Below, one piece after another: positions 49,165-60,117 of a DNA stretch of 64,000 nucleotides; position 1 is the first letter of the stretch; every line of letters begins with the position of its first letter. The stretch is from Ephemerocybe angulata (Eukaryota; Basidiomycota; Agaricomycetes; Agaricales; Psathyrellaceae): the NCBI GenBank assembly GCA_013368325.1, contig JAACJK010000009.1:186001-250000 (forward strand). Reading direction: 5' to 3'. The position numbers and the translations under genes are program-made. The notes beneath the pieces were generated by a model. That model ran no database searches. It was not told where the DNA came from and saw only the letters and a program-made list of their open reading frames with translations.

Positions 49165-50900
49165 CCACCATTCTCCTTCCTCCTCATGTCTCCTTCTCCA
49201 TCCATCCTCCTTTCTTCCCTCCTGTCCCACTCGCCATTCTCTATTCTTCGTCACCGTCGTCGTCGTCGTCGTCGTGCACAGCGAGCTCGTTAGGTGAGTT
49301 TTCCCATCGTCGCAGACCGCACATCTGCTCATCGTCGTCTCCACCTCTCACCCCCATCACACCCTACCCATTCATCGTCCTTTGGACATCGCGCCTCGTC
49401 AGCCATCGCCATGTTCCGCCATGCTCCATAGCGAGCTTGCTATACCGTAGGTCCTCCCAGTCGTCGTGTCCGCATCTTCGCGCTCATCACGAGGTCATCA
49501 CGCAGGTCTGTTTATCGACCTGGCTTGCTCGGCTGCCCTCCCAGACGCACCCACATATACCCCGCGCCGCTCCGCTTCCCATCTCTTCGCTTTCCCTCTT
49601 CCCATCCTCTTGCCCTCTCGCTGTGTTGGCGCTGTGCTTGGGTCCGTCGTCGCCGTCTTCGGTGTCGTCGAGGCCTTTGCTCTAGGTGAGTATGACGCGC
49701 ATGTCTCCCCGTGGTTGGGATAGCTCGCTGACACGGCGCTTTGGCGTGCAGAGCATCATGCTCGCAGTGTACGAGTAGGGAACGCTAGGCGAGTGCATGA
49801 GCTGGTCCAAGTTGAGGTCGGGGTAGTGCGCTAACAGCGTAGCAGGGTTTCGAGTGTGCCGGGAGGGGTGGACGGTGTGCCAGAGCTCGTCGTCGTCGTC
49901 GGTGGTGGTCGTGAGGTGAGTACGCAAGTTGTGCTTCCCGGAGTCGCGTGCTGACGGTGTCGGTAGGTTATCGAGGGGTTGTCGAAGCAATGAGTCCGTC
50001 GTCGGATGGTGCAGGTGAGTTTGACGGGTATATCTCGTCGCGGTCCGCTGACACGGGCTTGTTCAGCGTGCAGGGCGTCGTGCTCGTCGTGTGCGGCAGG
50101 ACAGTGCGCGTTCCCCTGCCTCCTCATTTCCCTGTGTCGACCACCTCCTATATCCTTCCCTCACGCTGCCCATACCCCTCGTCTTAGTCGTCGTGCACAG
50201 CGAGCTCGTCGGTTAAGTCGTCTCCTCGTCGCACACTGCACATCTGCTCATCGTCGCTTCCTCTCCTCGTTCCATCCAATCGCACCCACCACACTCATGC
50301 CGGCCAACCCATCATCGTCGCCGTCATCGCACACAGCGAGCTCGTTCCATGCGTTTTCCCTCGCGTTCGTCGTCGTCGTCGCCAAAACCTTTGATGCAGG
50401 TGAGTAGCTCGTGCGTATCTCTTGGCTTGTTCGCTGACGTACTTGTACAGCGTCCAGGGCATCGTGCTCGTCGTGTGCGGCGGGTCAATGGGAGGTAAGT
50501 GCACGGGCAATGCACGGGCTGATCTGGCTTGTGCGCGCTGAGGGTATCGACAGGATATTGGGAGCGTCGAGGAGCACGGTCCGCTCGTCGCCTAGCCAGA
50601 GCCCGTCGTCGCTGTCGGTCTTTGTACGGTGAGGACGGAAGTTGTGCGTCTCGGAGTTGTACGTGGACGGTGCGTCAAGCCGGTGGGCGCGTTCGGCAGC
50701 GTCGGCTAGCTGGTGCGTATGGTGTGGTATGGTGTGGTCATCGCGCCGATGGTCTGGGCTGACGTCGCTTTTCCGCAGATCACGTTGGTATTTTGTAGCA
50801 CTGTGGGTCAATGGCAGTAAGTCGGGCTTCGTTCACTTGACGAGAGGGTTTTAACTGACATCAGCAGAGGTCTCCCAGGCCGATCGTAACCCGATCGTCG
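49165..50900 (+). repeat. Diverged intron-exon modules, probable spliced non-coding or short-peptide transcript
   Basis: Several plus-strand segments have the form gtgag...ctgac...cag followed by a short exon-like piece (GGCGTCGTGCTCGTCGTGTG at about 50060 and its near copy at about 50460). Other blocks are duplicated too: the one with tgcacagcgagctcgt and cgcacatctgctcatcgtcg (49275-49340 and 50185-50250) and the one with aagttgtgc (49928 and 50640). Runs of cgt/gtc triplets are frequent. No long frame crosses the modules. Confidence 0.45.
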
Positions 50901-51903
50901 CTTTTTCGGCGCTGTGCATGTCGTGTGCAGCTAGACCGTCTATCCCAGGTAGGTGAGCTTGCGATTGCAATTTACCAGCTAGTTTGACGTACCTTGAGCA
51001 CTCGCTGCTCGACACCCGCCGGCCCACTTCCAGAGTCGATGAATGCAATGGCCGGCCCAGACCATCCTTCGCGCGTAACACCTTCGTTTCGACGGGCGGG
51101 GGTCTGAATCGTGACCAATGCTTGGTGTTACGGCGCCATGGTATGCTTAGATGCTGCAAGTTGCACTGGGTGAGTCCATCTTCGAAAGCTGCGTAACCTT
51201 GAAGCTGACGCACCTAGGAATTGCGAGAACGATCGCCTATGGGCACAAAGGAGGTGGAGGGCGAGCGACGGGAGGGACGGAAAGGGCGCAGGGATGGATC
51301 CATGAGGGATCGAGGCAGGCGAGCGAGCGATGCGCGTTGGTGCATGGCCGGCGCGTCCTCGCGGGATCGCGATCGAGAGGCAGGAGTGGACGGGCATGCG
51401 TGTCCGAGCGTGTAGCGTAGCGTAGCATAGGAAACAGAGCGGTGCGATGCGATGGGGGAAAGAAGGTTCACCCGTGCGACGGCAACCAACAGACTCAACC
51501 ACCACCCCAAAACGACCCCTCCCTTCTTCTCCCTCACGGTCGTTTGCTGCTGCCTACGCCGCGGACCGCTGGGATGTTGTAAGTTCTTGTTTGATTTAGG
51601 GTGGGTGGTGCAAATGCCGTCTGTCAGGTGGGGGGTGGCTCTTCTGCAGTGTGCTGTCAGAAGCATAGCGCCGAAGGAGGTAGAGTGGGGATACAGCTGG
51701 CCGAGGTTGTGAGCGAGGCGTTGGTGGTCACGGTCAGAGAGTAGGCTGCGGCTGGCATTCTGATTGGCAAAGTTGGAAATTTTCGGCTGGCCGTTTTCAG
51801 AAGTTAGAACTTGTTGTTATTATCACTACATAGCACTAGTTAGCATATGCAATAAAGTAGGTTATGCTGTATAAACGGAGCGCGCCAGATGGTGGTGAAG
51901 CCC
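50901..51903. other. Gene-poor GC-rich stretch
   Basis: About 1 kb without a supported gene. The many short open frames on both strands reflect GC content. Confidence 0.4.
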
Positions 51904-51985
51904 ATTAAAAAAGAAATGGCTGGATCGGTACTTGAACCCTCGAGCACTTGGAACTTAGGCCTTGGCAACCACGTGCCATCAAAGT
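51904..51985 (-). ncRNA. tRNA-like pol III module (possible SINE), minus strand
   Basis: Read on the minus strand: A-box-like tggcacgtgg (51978-51969), B-box ggttcaag (about 51938), then a T-rich terminator (51912-51906). A GGCA/TGCC D-arm-like stem is present, but the other arms pair poorly. It lies next to array 3. Confidence 0.3.
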
Positions 51986-52059
51986 CACGTTGCTTTATTT
52001 CCGGAAATTGCTTGGCGCAATTTCCGCCGCGGAAAGTACCCGATTCCATAAATGGCCTC

Positions 52060-54400
52060 GGAACTCTTCCTCTTTGCAATGGGCGATCAGCGGCGCCGGC
52101 GGGGTACAGGAGCCTCGTATCGACCCGCTGTGGGTGTATGACGTGAGTATGGGTCACTGTGCTGATTGTGTGAGCATCGTACCTCGCGACCGCTCTCGAA
52201 TCCCAGAGCAGAGCCCGTGTGCGCCTGCAATTGTGTTTCGGTGTTTTAGCGCCGGGCGCCAAGCGTGACGCTCTGCGCGTTGGGTCGTCATTTCGGCGGA
52301 TCAAAGGTGGGCACCACGCGTAGACGTGGCCCACCCTGACGAATATCCCTTTTCACCCTGCTCTCGATCCCAAGACCACACCTCGAGCCCGACTCCCGAA
52401 TCCGAGAGCGGGCTCCAACTCCTCCTCTTCCTGATCGGTGATCAGCGGCGCCGGCGGGGCACAGGAGCTTCGTATCGACCCGCTGTGCGTGTATGGCGTG
52501 AGTACGGGTCACAGTGCTGAATGTGTGAACAACATACCTTGCGACCGCTCTCGAATCCCAGAGCAGGGCCCGTGTGCGCCTGTAGCCGTGTTTCGTCGCT
52601 TTAGCGCCGGGCGCCAAGCCTGCTGCTCTGCGCGTTGGGGATTGAGTTCGGAAGGTCTGTCGCAGAGTACACGCAGAGCAGTAGCCCACTCGGACGAATA
52701 TCCACTTTCACCCTGCTCTTGATCCCAAGACCACGCCTCGAGCCCGACTCCCCAATCCGAGAGCGGACCCCGACTCTTCCTCTTTGCAATGGGCGATCAG
52801 CGGCGCCGGCGGGGTACAGGAGCCTCGTATCGACCCGCTGTGGGTGTATGACGTGAGTATGGGTCACTGTGCTGATTGTGTGAGCATCGTACCTCGCGAC
52901 CGCTCTCGAATCCCAGAGCAGAGCCCGTGTGCGCCTGCAATTGTGTTTCGGTGTTTTAGCGCCGGGCGCCAAGCGTGACGCTCTGCGCGTTGGGGCGTCA
53001 ATTCGGCGAATCAAAGGTGGGCACCACGCTTAGACGTGGCCCACTCGGACGAATATCCCTTTTCGCCCTGCTCTCGATCCCAAGACCACGCCTCGATCCC
53101 GGCTCCCCAATCCGAGAGCGGATCCCAACTCCTCCTCTTCCCGATGGGTGATCAGCGGCGCAGACGGGGTACAGGAGCCTCGTATCGACGGGCTGTGGCT
53201 GTATGACATGAGCACATGTCACCGTGCTGATTATGTGAACAACGTACTCGCGGCCGCTCTCGAATCCCAGAGCACAGCCCATACACGCCTGCAACCGTGT
53301 TTCTTCGTTTTAGCGCCGGCCGCCGCCCGTGTCACTCTCCACGTTGGGGCATTGATTCAGCCTGGCTATCGCAGGCGTTACGCGTAGTGTGGGCCACCCA
53401 GACCATGTTCACCTTTCGCCCTACCCTCGAGTCCAAGAGCACGCCTCGAGGACGACTCCCCAATCCGAGAGCAGACCCCAACTCCTCCTCCGCAAGGTGA
53501 GCCTGCGGGGCCGTGTAGATCGTAGCCACCACCTGTGGGTGTTCTGCGTGAGTTACAGGGTATCTCGTCGGCTCTGTGAACAACGTACCTCCGGACCGCT
53601 CTCGATTCCAAGAGCAGAGCCCATGCGCATCGGCAACCGTATTTCTTCATTTTAGCGCCGGCCGCCGCCCGTGCCGCTCTGCGCGTTGGGGCATCAATTC
53701 GGCAGATTTGGCACGGAGTCCAGGCAGAGCGGTAGCCCTCCCGGACGATATCCACCTTTCATCCTGCTCTTGAGTCCAAGAGCACGCCTCGACCACAACT
53801 CTCCAATCCGAGAGTGGGCCCCTCTCCCGCTCCTCCCGAAGCGTCGCGGACGGCACCAGCCGGGCACAGATATTCATATCGATGAGCTGTGTGTGGTATG
53901 GCGTGAGTACAGGTCATTGTGCTGATTCTGTGAACAACGTACTTCGGCACCTCTCTCGAATCCCAGAGCAGAGCCCATGCACGCCTGCAGCTGTGTTTCG
54001 TTGTTTTAGCGCCGGCCGCCAAGCGTGACGCTGTGCGTGTTGGGGCGTCGTTTCAGTCCGTCTATCGCAAGGGCCACACGCAGTAGTAGTGCACCCAGAC
54101 GATTTCTGTCCTTCTTACCACCCTTGAGTCCAAGAGCACGCCTTGAGGACGACTCTTCAATCCGAGAGCGAACCGCGACACCCACTCCTCGCGGGCTCCT
54201 CGCTTTAGCCCCCGCGATACCGAGCGATGGGGTGTCGATGTATAAGGGGTCTAGGCTATGGTGCATGCGCAGTACGGCTCACCCAGATGTATATCTCTGT
54301 TCTTCGCGCTCTCGATCCCAAGTGCACGGCTGGGGTTGTCTCGGGCAGGATTTCTTTAAGCATTGTGTGCGGTATATGTGAAGCTTCTCATACCCGATCC
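52060..54400 (-). repeat. 355-bp tandem repeat array 3 (about 6-7 units, inverted)
   Basis: The landmark cggcgc(c/a) before gggg(t/c)ac falls at 52091, 52446, 52801 and 53156, exactly 355 bp apart, with more diverged units to about 54400. The orientation is opposite to array 1. The 64-bp intron-like segment (for example 52143-52206: gtgagtat...gctgat...tcccag) is conserved in each unit. Diverged units lie towards the outer end, as in array 1. Confidence 0.85.
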
Positions 54401-54521
54401 AGCCTCTGATTCACCCTGGCTCTCGGACTGGTGAGTACCTGCCTCTCGTTCTTGGGTCCAAGAGGGAGGGGAAGGCCACGCGACATCAGCGATTCCCATG
54501 GGCACGTGTTTGGGGCGGCCG

Positions 54522-54547
54522 GCCGGGTGGGTTAAGAGCGGCCAGCC
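54522..54547 (-). repeat. 26-bp inverted repeat, right copy
   Basis: An exact reverse complement of 25118-25143, with weaker similarity beyond it on both sides. It closes the island on the right. Confidence 0.8.
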
Positions 54548-55269
54548 ATCCCCTCTAGAGCGGCACGTTGATTGACGGATATCTGCCGTGGCTGATCCCG
54601 GCCATCATTACCCACAGTCAGCCTGCCGCGGTCGTGGTTTACACCGCGAACTTGAACACTTGAACACAAATGACTGTGTCTTCAACTTCAAAATACATTG
54701 CGCCGTATTATAGAGTAGCGGAAGGCTCTATGTTGTCATTGTTTCGCCGTGAAATACTAGAATCGACTAATCTTGATTGTGATAGATTCAACAATTACCA
54801 GCGTTGAATATCATTGTCAAGGATGTTTGAAATATGCTGATTCGGTATGTTGGGATTGAGGACGAGCCTTGCTCGTCCTCGTTCGCAATTCGTTCGTTAA
54901 GCGGTTGGGGAGATAGGAGTACACAGCCACCGACGAAGGCGTCAACGGAGCATGATGCGCAGGCAGATATACAGGTACTGGATGCCCAGGACCAAATGGC
55001 TGAAGGCATAGAAAGTGCTATGTAGTCTCTCTCTTTCTAATGATAATAATCCACTGGCTCATCTGCCCAGCCCTTTTCGAGAGTCGCGGTGGCCAGACGA
55101 GCGCTAATTGCCTTTGGTCCTGGGAAAACTCTCGGGCCCCTGGGAAGATGACGATCACTAGGGGCACAGGTTGCTTGTCACATCTGAGGGCCTCGAACGG
55201 CCTTTTCTGGCTCGCTGGGCCTCCCTGCACGCGAGTATAACTAGTCTGGCATATTCCACGATAATCAAC
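54548..55269. other. Intergenic, no gene seen
   Basis: About 720 bp. Short frames near 54790-55030 have no support. Confidence 0.4.
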
Positions 55270-55600
55270 AGCGGGCGATTTCACTTCATCAAGCAATTTG
55301 ATAATCGGGACAGAATCGAGGAGCCATGTCGCCGGAGCTTGAAGGGATACATCTCGCAGATGCTTTCAAGAAACGATGCGCCAGGCAGCCGATGGTCAAA
55401 TGGGTGTGAGGGCCACGGTCCACGGCAGGGTGAGTAGATTCATTACTGCAGCAGGGGAGTCCTCCGCGAACGCTGAACGTACCCCGCAAACTTTGATGCA
55501 GAATCGGCGCCTCAAATCCGGTAAGGACCAAGTATATCTCGAATAGGACAAGGAAGGCTGATCTCCCAGCAGCACCATGTTGTCTGGAGGAGCAGTGTGA
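55270..55600 (-). pseudogene. Decayed coding fragment, copy 2 (compare 21560-22032)
   Basis: Matches the 21.6-21.8 kb fragment in DNA and in minus-strand translation (VRSAFAEDSPAAVMNLL against VRSTFVEESGPVNLL). No intact frame. It precedes an HMG-box gene and then a FunK1 kinase, as copy 1 precedes kinase A. Confidence 0.4.
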
Positions 55601-55855
55601 CCTCTCCCTCACCGTAGGTGATATCACATTTGCCTCGTGGTGGCCACGACTTTCTTTTGAATGAGGGGTAACAGCCACAGGCTTTCCAAAGCAGGAAGGC
55701 AGGAGGAATCGAGCTGGAACGAACCCATGGCTTGATAAGGGCACTGTGATATGGCGGTAATTGCAGCAAGGAGCCGTTCGAGCACAGTCAAATCAGCGAA
55801 TCCGCCCCCAATTTCCCTTCTGAGCCTCCAGTTTGTCTTCTAGCTGAGCCCAAGG

Positions 55856-57061
55856 ATGATGGAATATTATCAAACCAGTGCGTCCCTCGCTTGTGCCTTC
55901 GTGAACGGCTGCTGATTGGTTACCTTTCAACTCCTCTAGGTTATCACAACGTCGACCCGACGTTCGACACGAACTGGCTTATCGACTACGCGAACGCAGG
56001 ATGTGATAGCCCAGAATCCGTCTATTCTGACTATTCCTACGCATCTGCACCCGCGCGCTCGCCGACCCCTCCATCATCTCGAGCCACCAACACCCAAAAG
56101 CGCCGAACGAGCCAGCCCTCCGCACGGAGGCAAACCAGGAAGAAGCGCCCCGGCTACATCGCGCGCCCTCCCAACGCGTTCATCATCTTCCGCTCCGACT
56201 TCTGGGCCGCCGAGAAGCTCAAGCCGCAGCCCGTCGAGCGCAACAACGCCGACATCAGCCGCATTGTCGGGCACTGCTGGAATAGCATGGACGCTGCTCA
56301 GAAGAAGGTTTACTACGACCGGGCGGCGCAGCTTCGCGAGATGCACAGGCTGAAGTACCCCGAATACCGCCTCAAGCCCGCCGCGCGTCGTCCTCGTGCG
56401 CAGAAGATGAAGTCGGGAGTTGTGATTGAGCAGGAGGAGAAGTGCCGCCGGCTCGCGTCTGCGATCATTGGGGAGGCGCATCAGCTCGACTTTAGCTCAC
56501 TGAGTTTCCAATGCCTCCATGAATACACCCGCTCCGAAGTGAACCAACTGTCCAGCCCAGATTTGGACGCCTCCTTCAGCACTTCACATCTCGCGCCTCG
56601 TGGTCTCGCAACGCAAGTTGCCACACCCATCCCCGTAAGTTCATGAATGGCTTTCACTTCATTCGTGCATTCGATTCTAACCACTTCCCTTCCAGATTCG
56701 CCCAGCCCGAGCATGCTTCAACACTCCAGAGGCGAAACCTCAGCCTGAGCTTCTCGCCCCAGCAGCTACGCTTCAAAACCTCGCCACTGCAGACGCCTTT
56801 GATTCGTCCCCCTTCGAATTTAGAATCCCAGCCGCCGAGCTAACAACCTACCCACCCCTCGCCTTCCTCGACCACAACTTCTCTGACGCCGAAAACTGGG
56901 ATGCCATCTTCGCATCGGATCCCTATTCGCAGACGACTTTGGTAGACTCTTTATTTTCTGTGGACCTGTTCCAAAGCATGTCGATTGGTGGGGAGTTTGA
57001 CGTATCATCGTACCTGGGACCCGTGGACAATCCCACTGAAGGTCCGAAAGCGGATTTCTAG
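55856..57061 (+). CDS. HMG-box transcription factor
   Basis: Exons 55856-55877, 55940-56634 and 56696-57061 join in phase to 360 aa (MMEYYQT|SYHNVDPTF). The HMG box covers about residues 85-160: RPPNAFIIFRSDFW, ISRIVGHCWNSM, KKVYYDRAAQLREMHRLKYP, with YRLKPAARRPRAQK as a basic tail. It resembles the MATA-HMG/Sox-type single boxes of fungal regulators. The N-terminus is acidic/Tyr-rich, with a basic stretch (RRQTRKKRPG) just before the box. The C-terminal third is acidic and aromatic (SDAENWDAIFASDPYSQTTL), a possible activation domain. A role in mating or development is possible for this class but not shown here. Confidence 0.85.
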
Positions 57062-57337
57062 CAGTTCGAAGGGCTTGGCTATCAGTAGAAACGTAAGCGG
57101 GGTTGGCTCGGAGGCTACACACGAGTAGGATACGTATATATATCATCATTCATAGCGTATAGATTTATTTGATTATGCATAAGCCAAGCATAAGGGCCAA
57201 ACAAAAATACTCCCAGTAGAAAGGGGAGACATCGATCGCGGTCCATGCTGGGGAAAAGAGGGACCGTAGATATAGCATTAGTTGATACGACCTGCCTTGA
57301 CATCCGCACCATGCGAAATGAAATGGCATTCTTTTCG

Positions 57338-59481
57338 TCAAGATTTCCTGAGCCGTTTTCTAGGCAAGTCCGAGTCGTCCATAGGTCCTTCGCTGAAGCT
57401 GGGAGCCCTCTTCACTCCTCCTGTAAGATCAAGACACCCTGGGGACGGCGAAGTAGGACTCGATTCTGGAGAAGACTGAGCAGAAGAGGCCGGAGTTTCG
57501 GGGGCAGGTCCATGGATCTCCTCGAGCTCAAGGGCGTCGAGGCACGCCTGGAAGAACCCATCGACCTCAGCGTAATGCTCTTCAGCCTTCTTCCAAAGGC
57601 CCGTCTTGAGCATCTTGACCAGCTCGGCGGACGTCTCAGCAGCAGCACGATACTCGGCCTTCGAGCGTTGGATGCGGTCGATGAACTTCTTGAAGCTTTG
57701 AAGGAGGTCTACAATCGGCCTTCCCCAGTATTTCGAAATGAGGTCTGTCTCCAAAGGTTCGATAACGAATAAGAACTTCCAAACGTATGCATCGGCTTCC
57801 TTGGCAGACTGCCATTTCGACAAGAGTTCGGGAATGTCCTCTTTAGGCACGCCTGGTCGATCAATCAAGAAGACGATGTGGCAAGTGACGTAGAAAAACG
57901 ATTCAATGTCGTCCAGGTGGTCCTGAGGAGGCGGTGGTTGAATCACCGCAGTGCTTTTGAGCACAGCCAGAGCTTGGTATTGCCGGGTGCCCTGTGATTG
58001 GAAAGCTTTTCGGTAAGGTCCAGTGGAATACGATCGAGAATAACGTACCATTCGGGGGTCAGCAGGAATTTCAGACGGGGGACGGTCCATCTTAACAGCC
58101 CTGTCGAGGTCAATGATGACCCCACGGCGTCCCGGCTCAGCGCTAGAACCAATGAGAACGTTCTGCGTCGATATATCCCGGTGAATTATGAATCGATGGT
58201 AAAGTTTCCTGTAAGCTGGAAAGTATATCAGACGATGAAGATCACAGCTCGAGTGATGCTCGTACCCTGAATAGCATCCTTGATAGCACCGATGAGCTGA
58301 ATACGGGTTTCAAATTTCCATATCGGCGGCCCATAGTGCTCCATCACCACTCTCGACTTTACACGGTTATAAGAACCGGGATGGTCACAGGACGCAGGTC
58401 GGTAGTTCTTGGTTTCAGCGCGGTAGTCTTCAAACGAAATCATCTGCACCACACCCTCTACACCTTTGGCAACCTTGAGATACTCAATCTCGGACCCCTT
58501 GGACTCATTTCGCCAGGCGTCCTTAATGAGCACGCGGTCACCGGTCTCTGGATGAAAGGCGGTCCAGCAAGTCGTACCCCGGCCGCAGATTCCGGCTCGA
58601 AGGAAAGGCGGGCCATCCATGCTCAGGTTGTACTTGATCAACCTTCCAGCTTCATCTGGAGTTGCGATTTTCCCCGCAATCTTCCTGCCGGATTCCGGGT
58701 CGATGGTCCATTCGAACGCCGTGTCGAACCCAAGGATAGATTCGTTGGTAGACGAGAGTCCAAGAATCAGTCGGATGAACGTTACTGGGTCCTCGTGAAT
58801 GTTGTGGAAGGGGGTGACATAGGTGCCACTGCGGTCATAGTGAACAAGGCGAACGCTGCTCTGGGTAATTATGAGGAATCGAACGAAGTTGCGGTTTGGC
58901 TGTTGAATCAAGATCTGTCTATGGAAGCGGCGAACATATCAGAATATGAGAGAAACCACAGAGCCTGTTGGAACTCACCTGCAATAGGTTCCAAATTGTA
59001 CAACCTGGTCAAGCTGCTGGTCGCTATCCATATCGAGTATAACGTTGAAACCAGAGGCGATGTCCTGGAAACCAATCCCAGCAGTGGATAATTTCGGGGG
59101 CTTTTCAAAGGAGGGCCCGGTTGCTCGAATAGATATGTCTGGGAGATCCTTGCCATGAGAGCCATTGCCCATCCTGACTTTGCGCGTGTCAAAGGCCTTG
59201 CGAGTGACCCCGGCTTCCTCATTACCCCCGAACTTGACCAATATGCGAGTAACAAGGGCGAGGATTGGCTTGTAGAGTGCCGAACGTCCTTTCGGGGATT
59301 TCGCTAGACCTATCCAGCGACCATTACGATAGCCCGAACCCCTTGCTTCAAGATAGCTCTGGATTTCCGCTTCGTCCACAAGGTCATGGTACAGGGATGG
59401 CGCCCATGTGTTGGGTGTGACGTAGATGTCTGTACCGAGTTCCAGCCTGACAATATCCTTCAGGTGACCCTCGCTGAGCAT
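57338..59481 (-). CDS. FunK1-type fungal protein kinase, copy B
   Basis: Exons 58979-59481, 58266-58918, 58049-58215 and 57338-57991 join in phase to 658 aa. Exons 2 and 3 have exactly the lengths of kinase A (653 and 167 bp). It keeps LELGTDIYV, GRGTTCW, VLIKDAWR, an HRD loop (IIHRDISTQN), the IIDLDRA/DMA-type metal motif, and DHLDDIESFFYVTCHIVF. The long basic N-terminus of copy A is missing: the first in-frame ATG (59481) corresponds to about residue 155 of A. The frame is open further upstream without an ATG, so a 5' exon may exist. The acidic C-terminal tail ends KRLRKS. Probably active. Confidence 0.83.
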
Positions 59482-60117
59482 ATCAGCCACGGCGCCGGCA
59501 GAAATTTGAAGTATACGTAGAGGCGAAAACGGTGTTGTCCGAGCGTCCCAAGACGCTGTGACACCAGCCTGCGGTAGCTCTAGATATGTGTAGGATGAGC
59601 GGCTTCAAGTTGCAGGTCACTCTTCAGGAGTGGACCAGGACAGTGATGATGGTTGGAAGCAAGAGCTCCTGAGATGCGCGCACGCGTTTGCAACCGGCGT
59701 ACAAACAACGTTCCAAACAGCCCGATATGGGACGCGACATAACGTGACCGCGATTAAGCGCCCGGCCCCTGGCGAGAGTTTCAAGTTCAAGTTCGTGACG
59801 CGTCAGTTTGTACCTTGGTACAGGTCTGAGTATCTTTTCACTAAGAGGGTTATATCACCGGCAAGAATTGATAAGATTTGGACGCTTGCTCTTAAAGAGA
59901 TGATGTACGAAGGGGGGGAAGCGTTGAGGAAGTATGGAGCTATGCACAAATGCTTGTATCATACCAAAAATGAACGAGCTAAATGTCCAAAGAGGGTCCA
60001 ACACCAGTCCATGGCAAATATAAATAGCGCTCAGACGAACATCTATCAAATCCACAGAAACCTACTCCTCAGAGCCAGAACCTTCCAAGATCGCGTTCTC
60101 CCCCTCGAAATGACGGG
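59482..60117. other. Intergenic between kinases B and C
   Basis: About 640 bp. A 163-codon plus-strand frame (59630-60121) has no family resemblance or splice support and is not called. The region should hold the kinase B promoter. Confidence 0.4.

Noticed and set aside
25118..54547. Interpretation of the island as a Starship element
   Set aside because: Starships are known from Pezizomycotina and carry a DUF3435 tyrosine recombinase as first gene; none is seen here and the transposase is KDZ-like.
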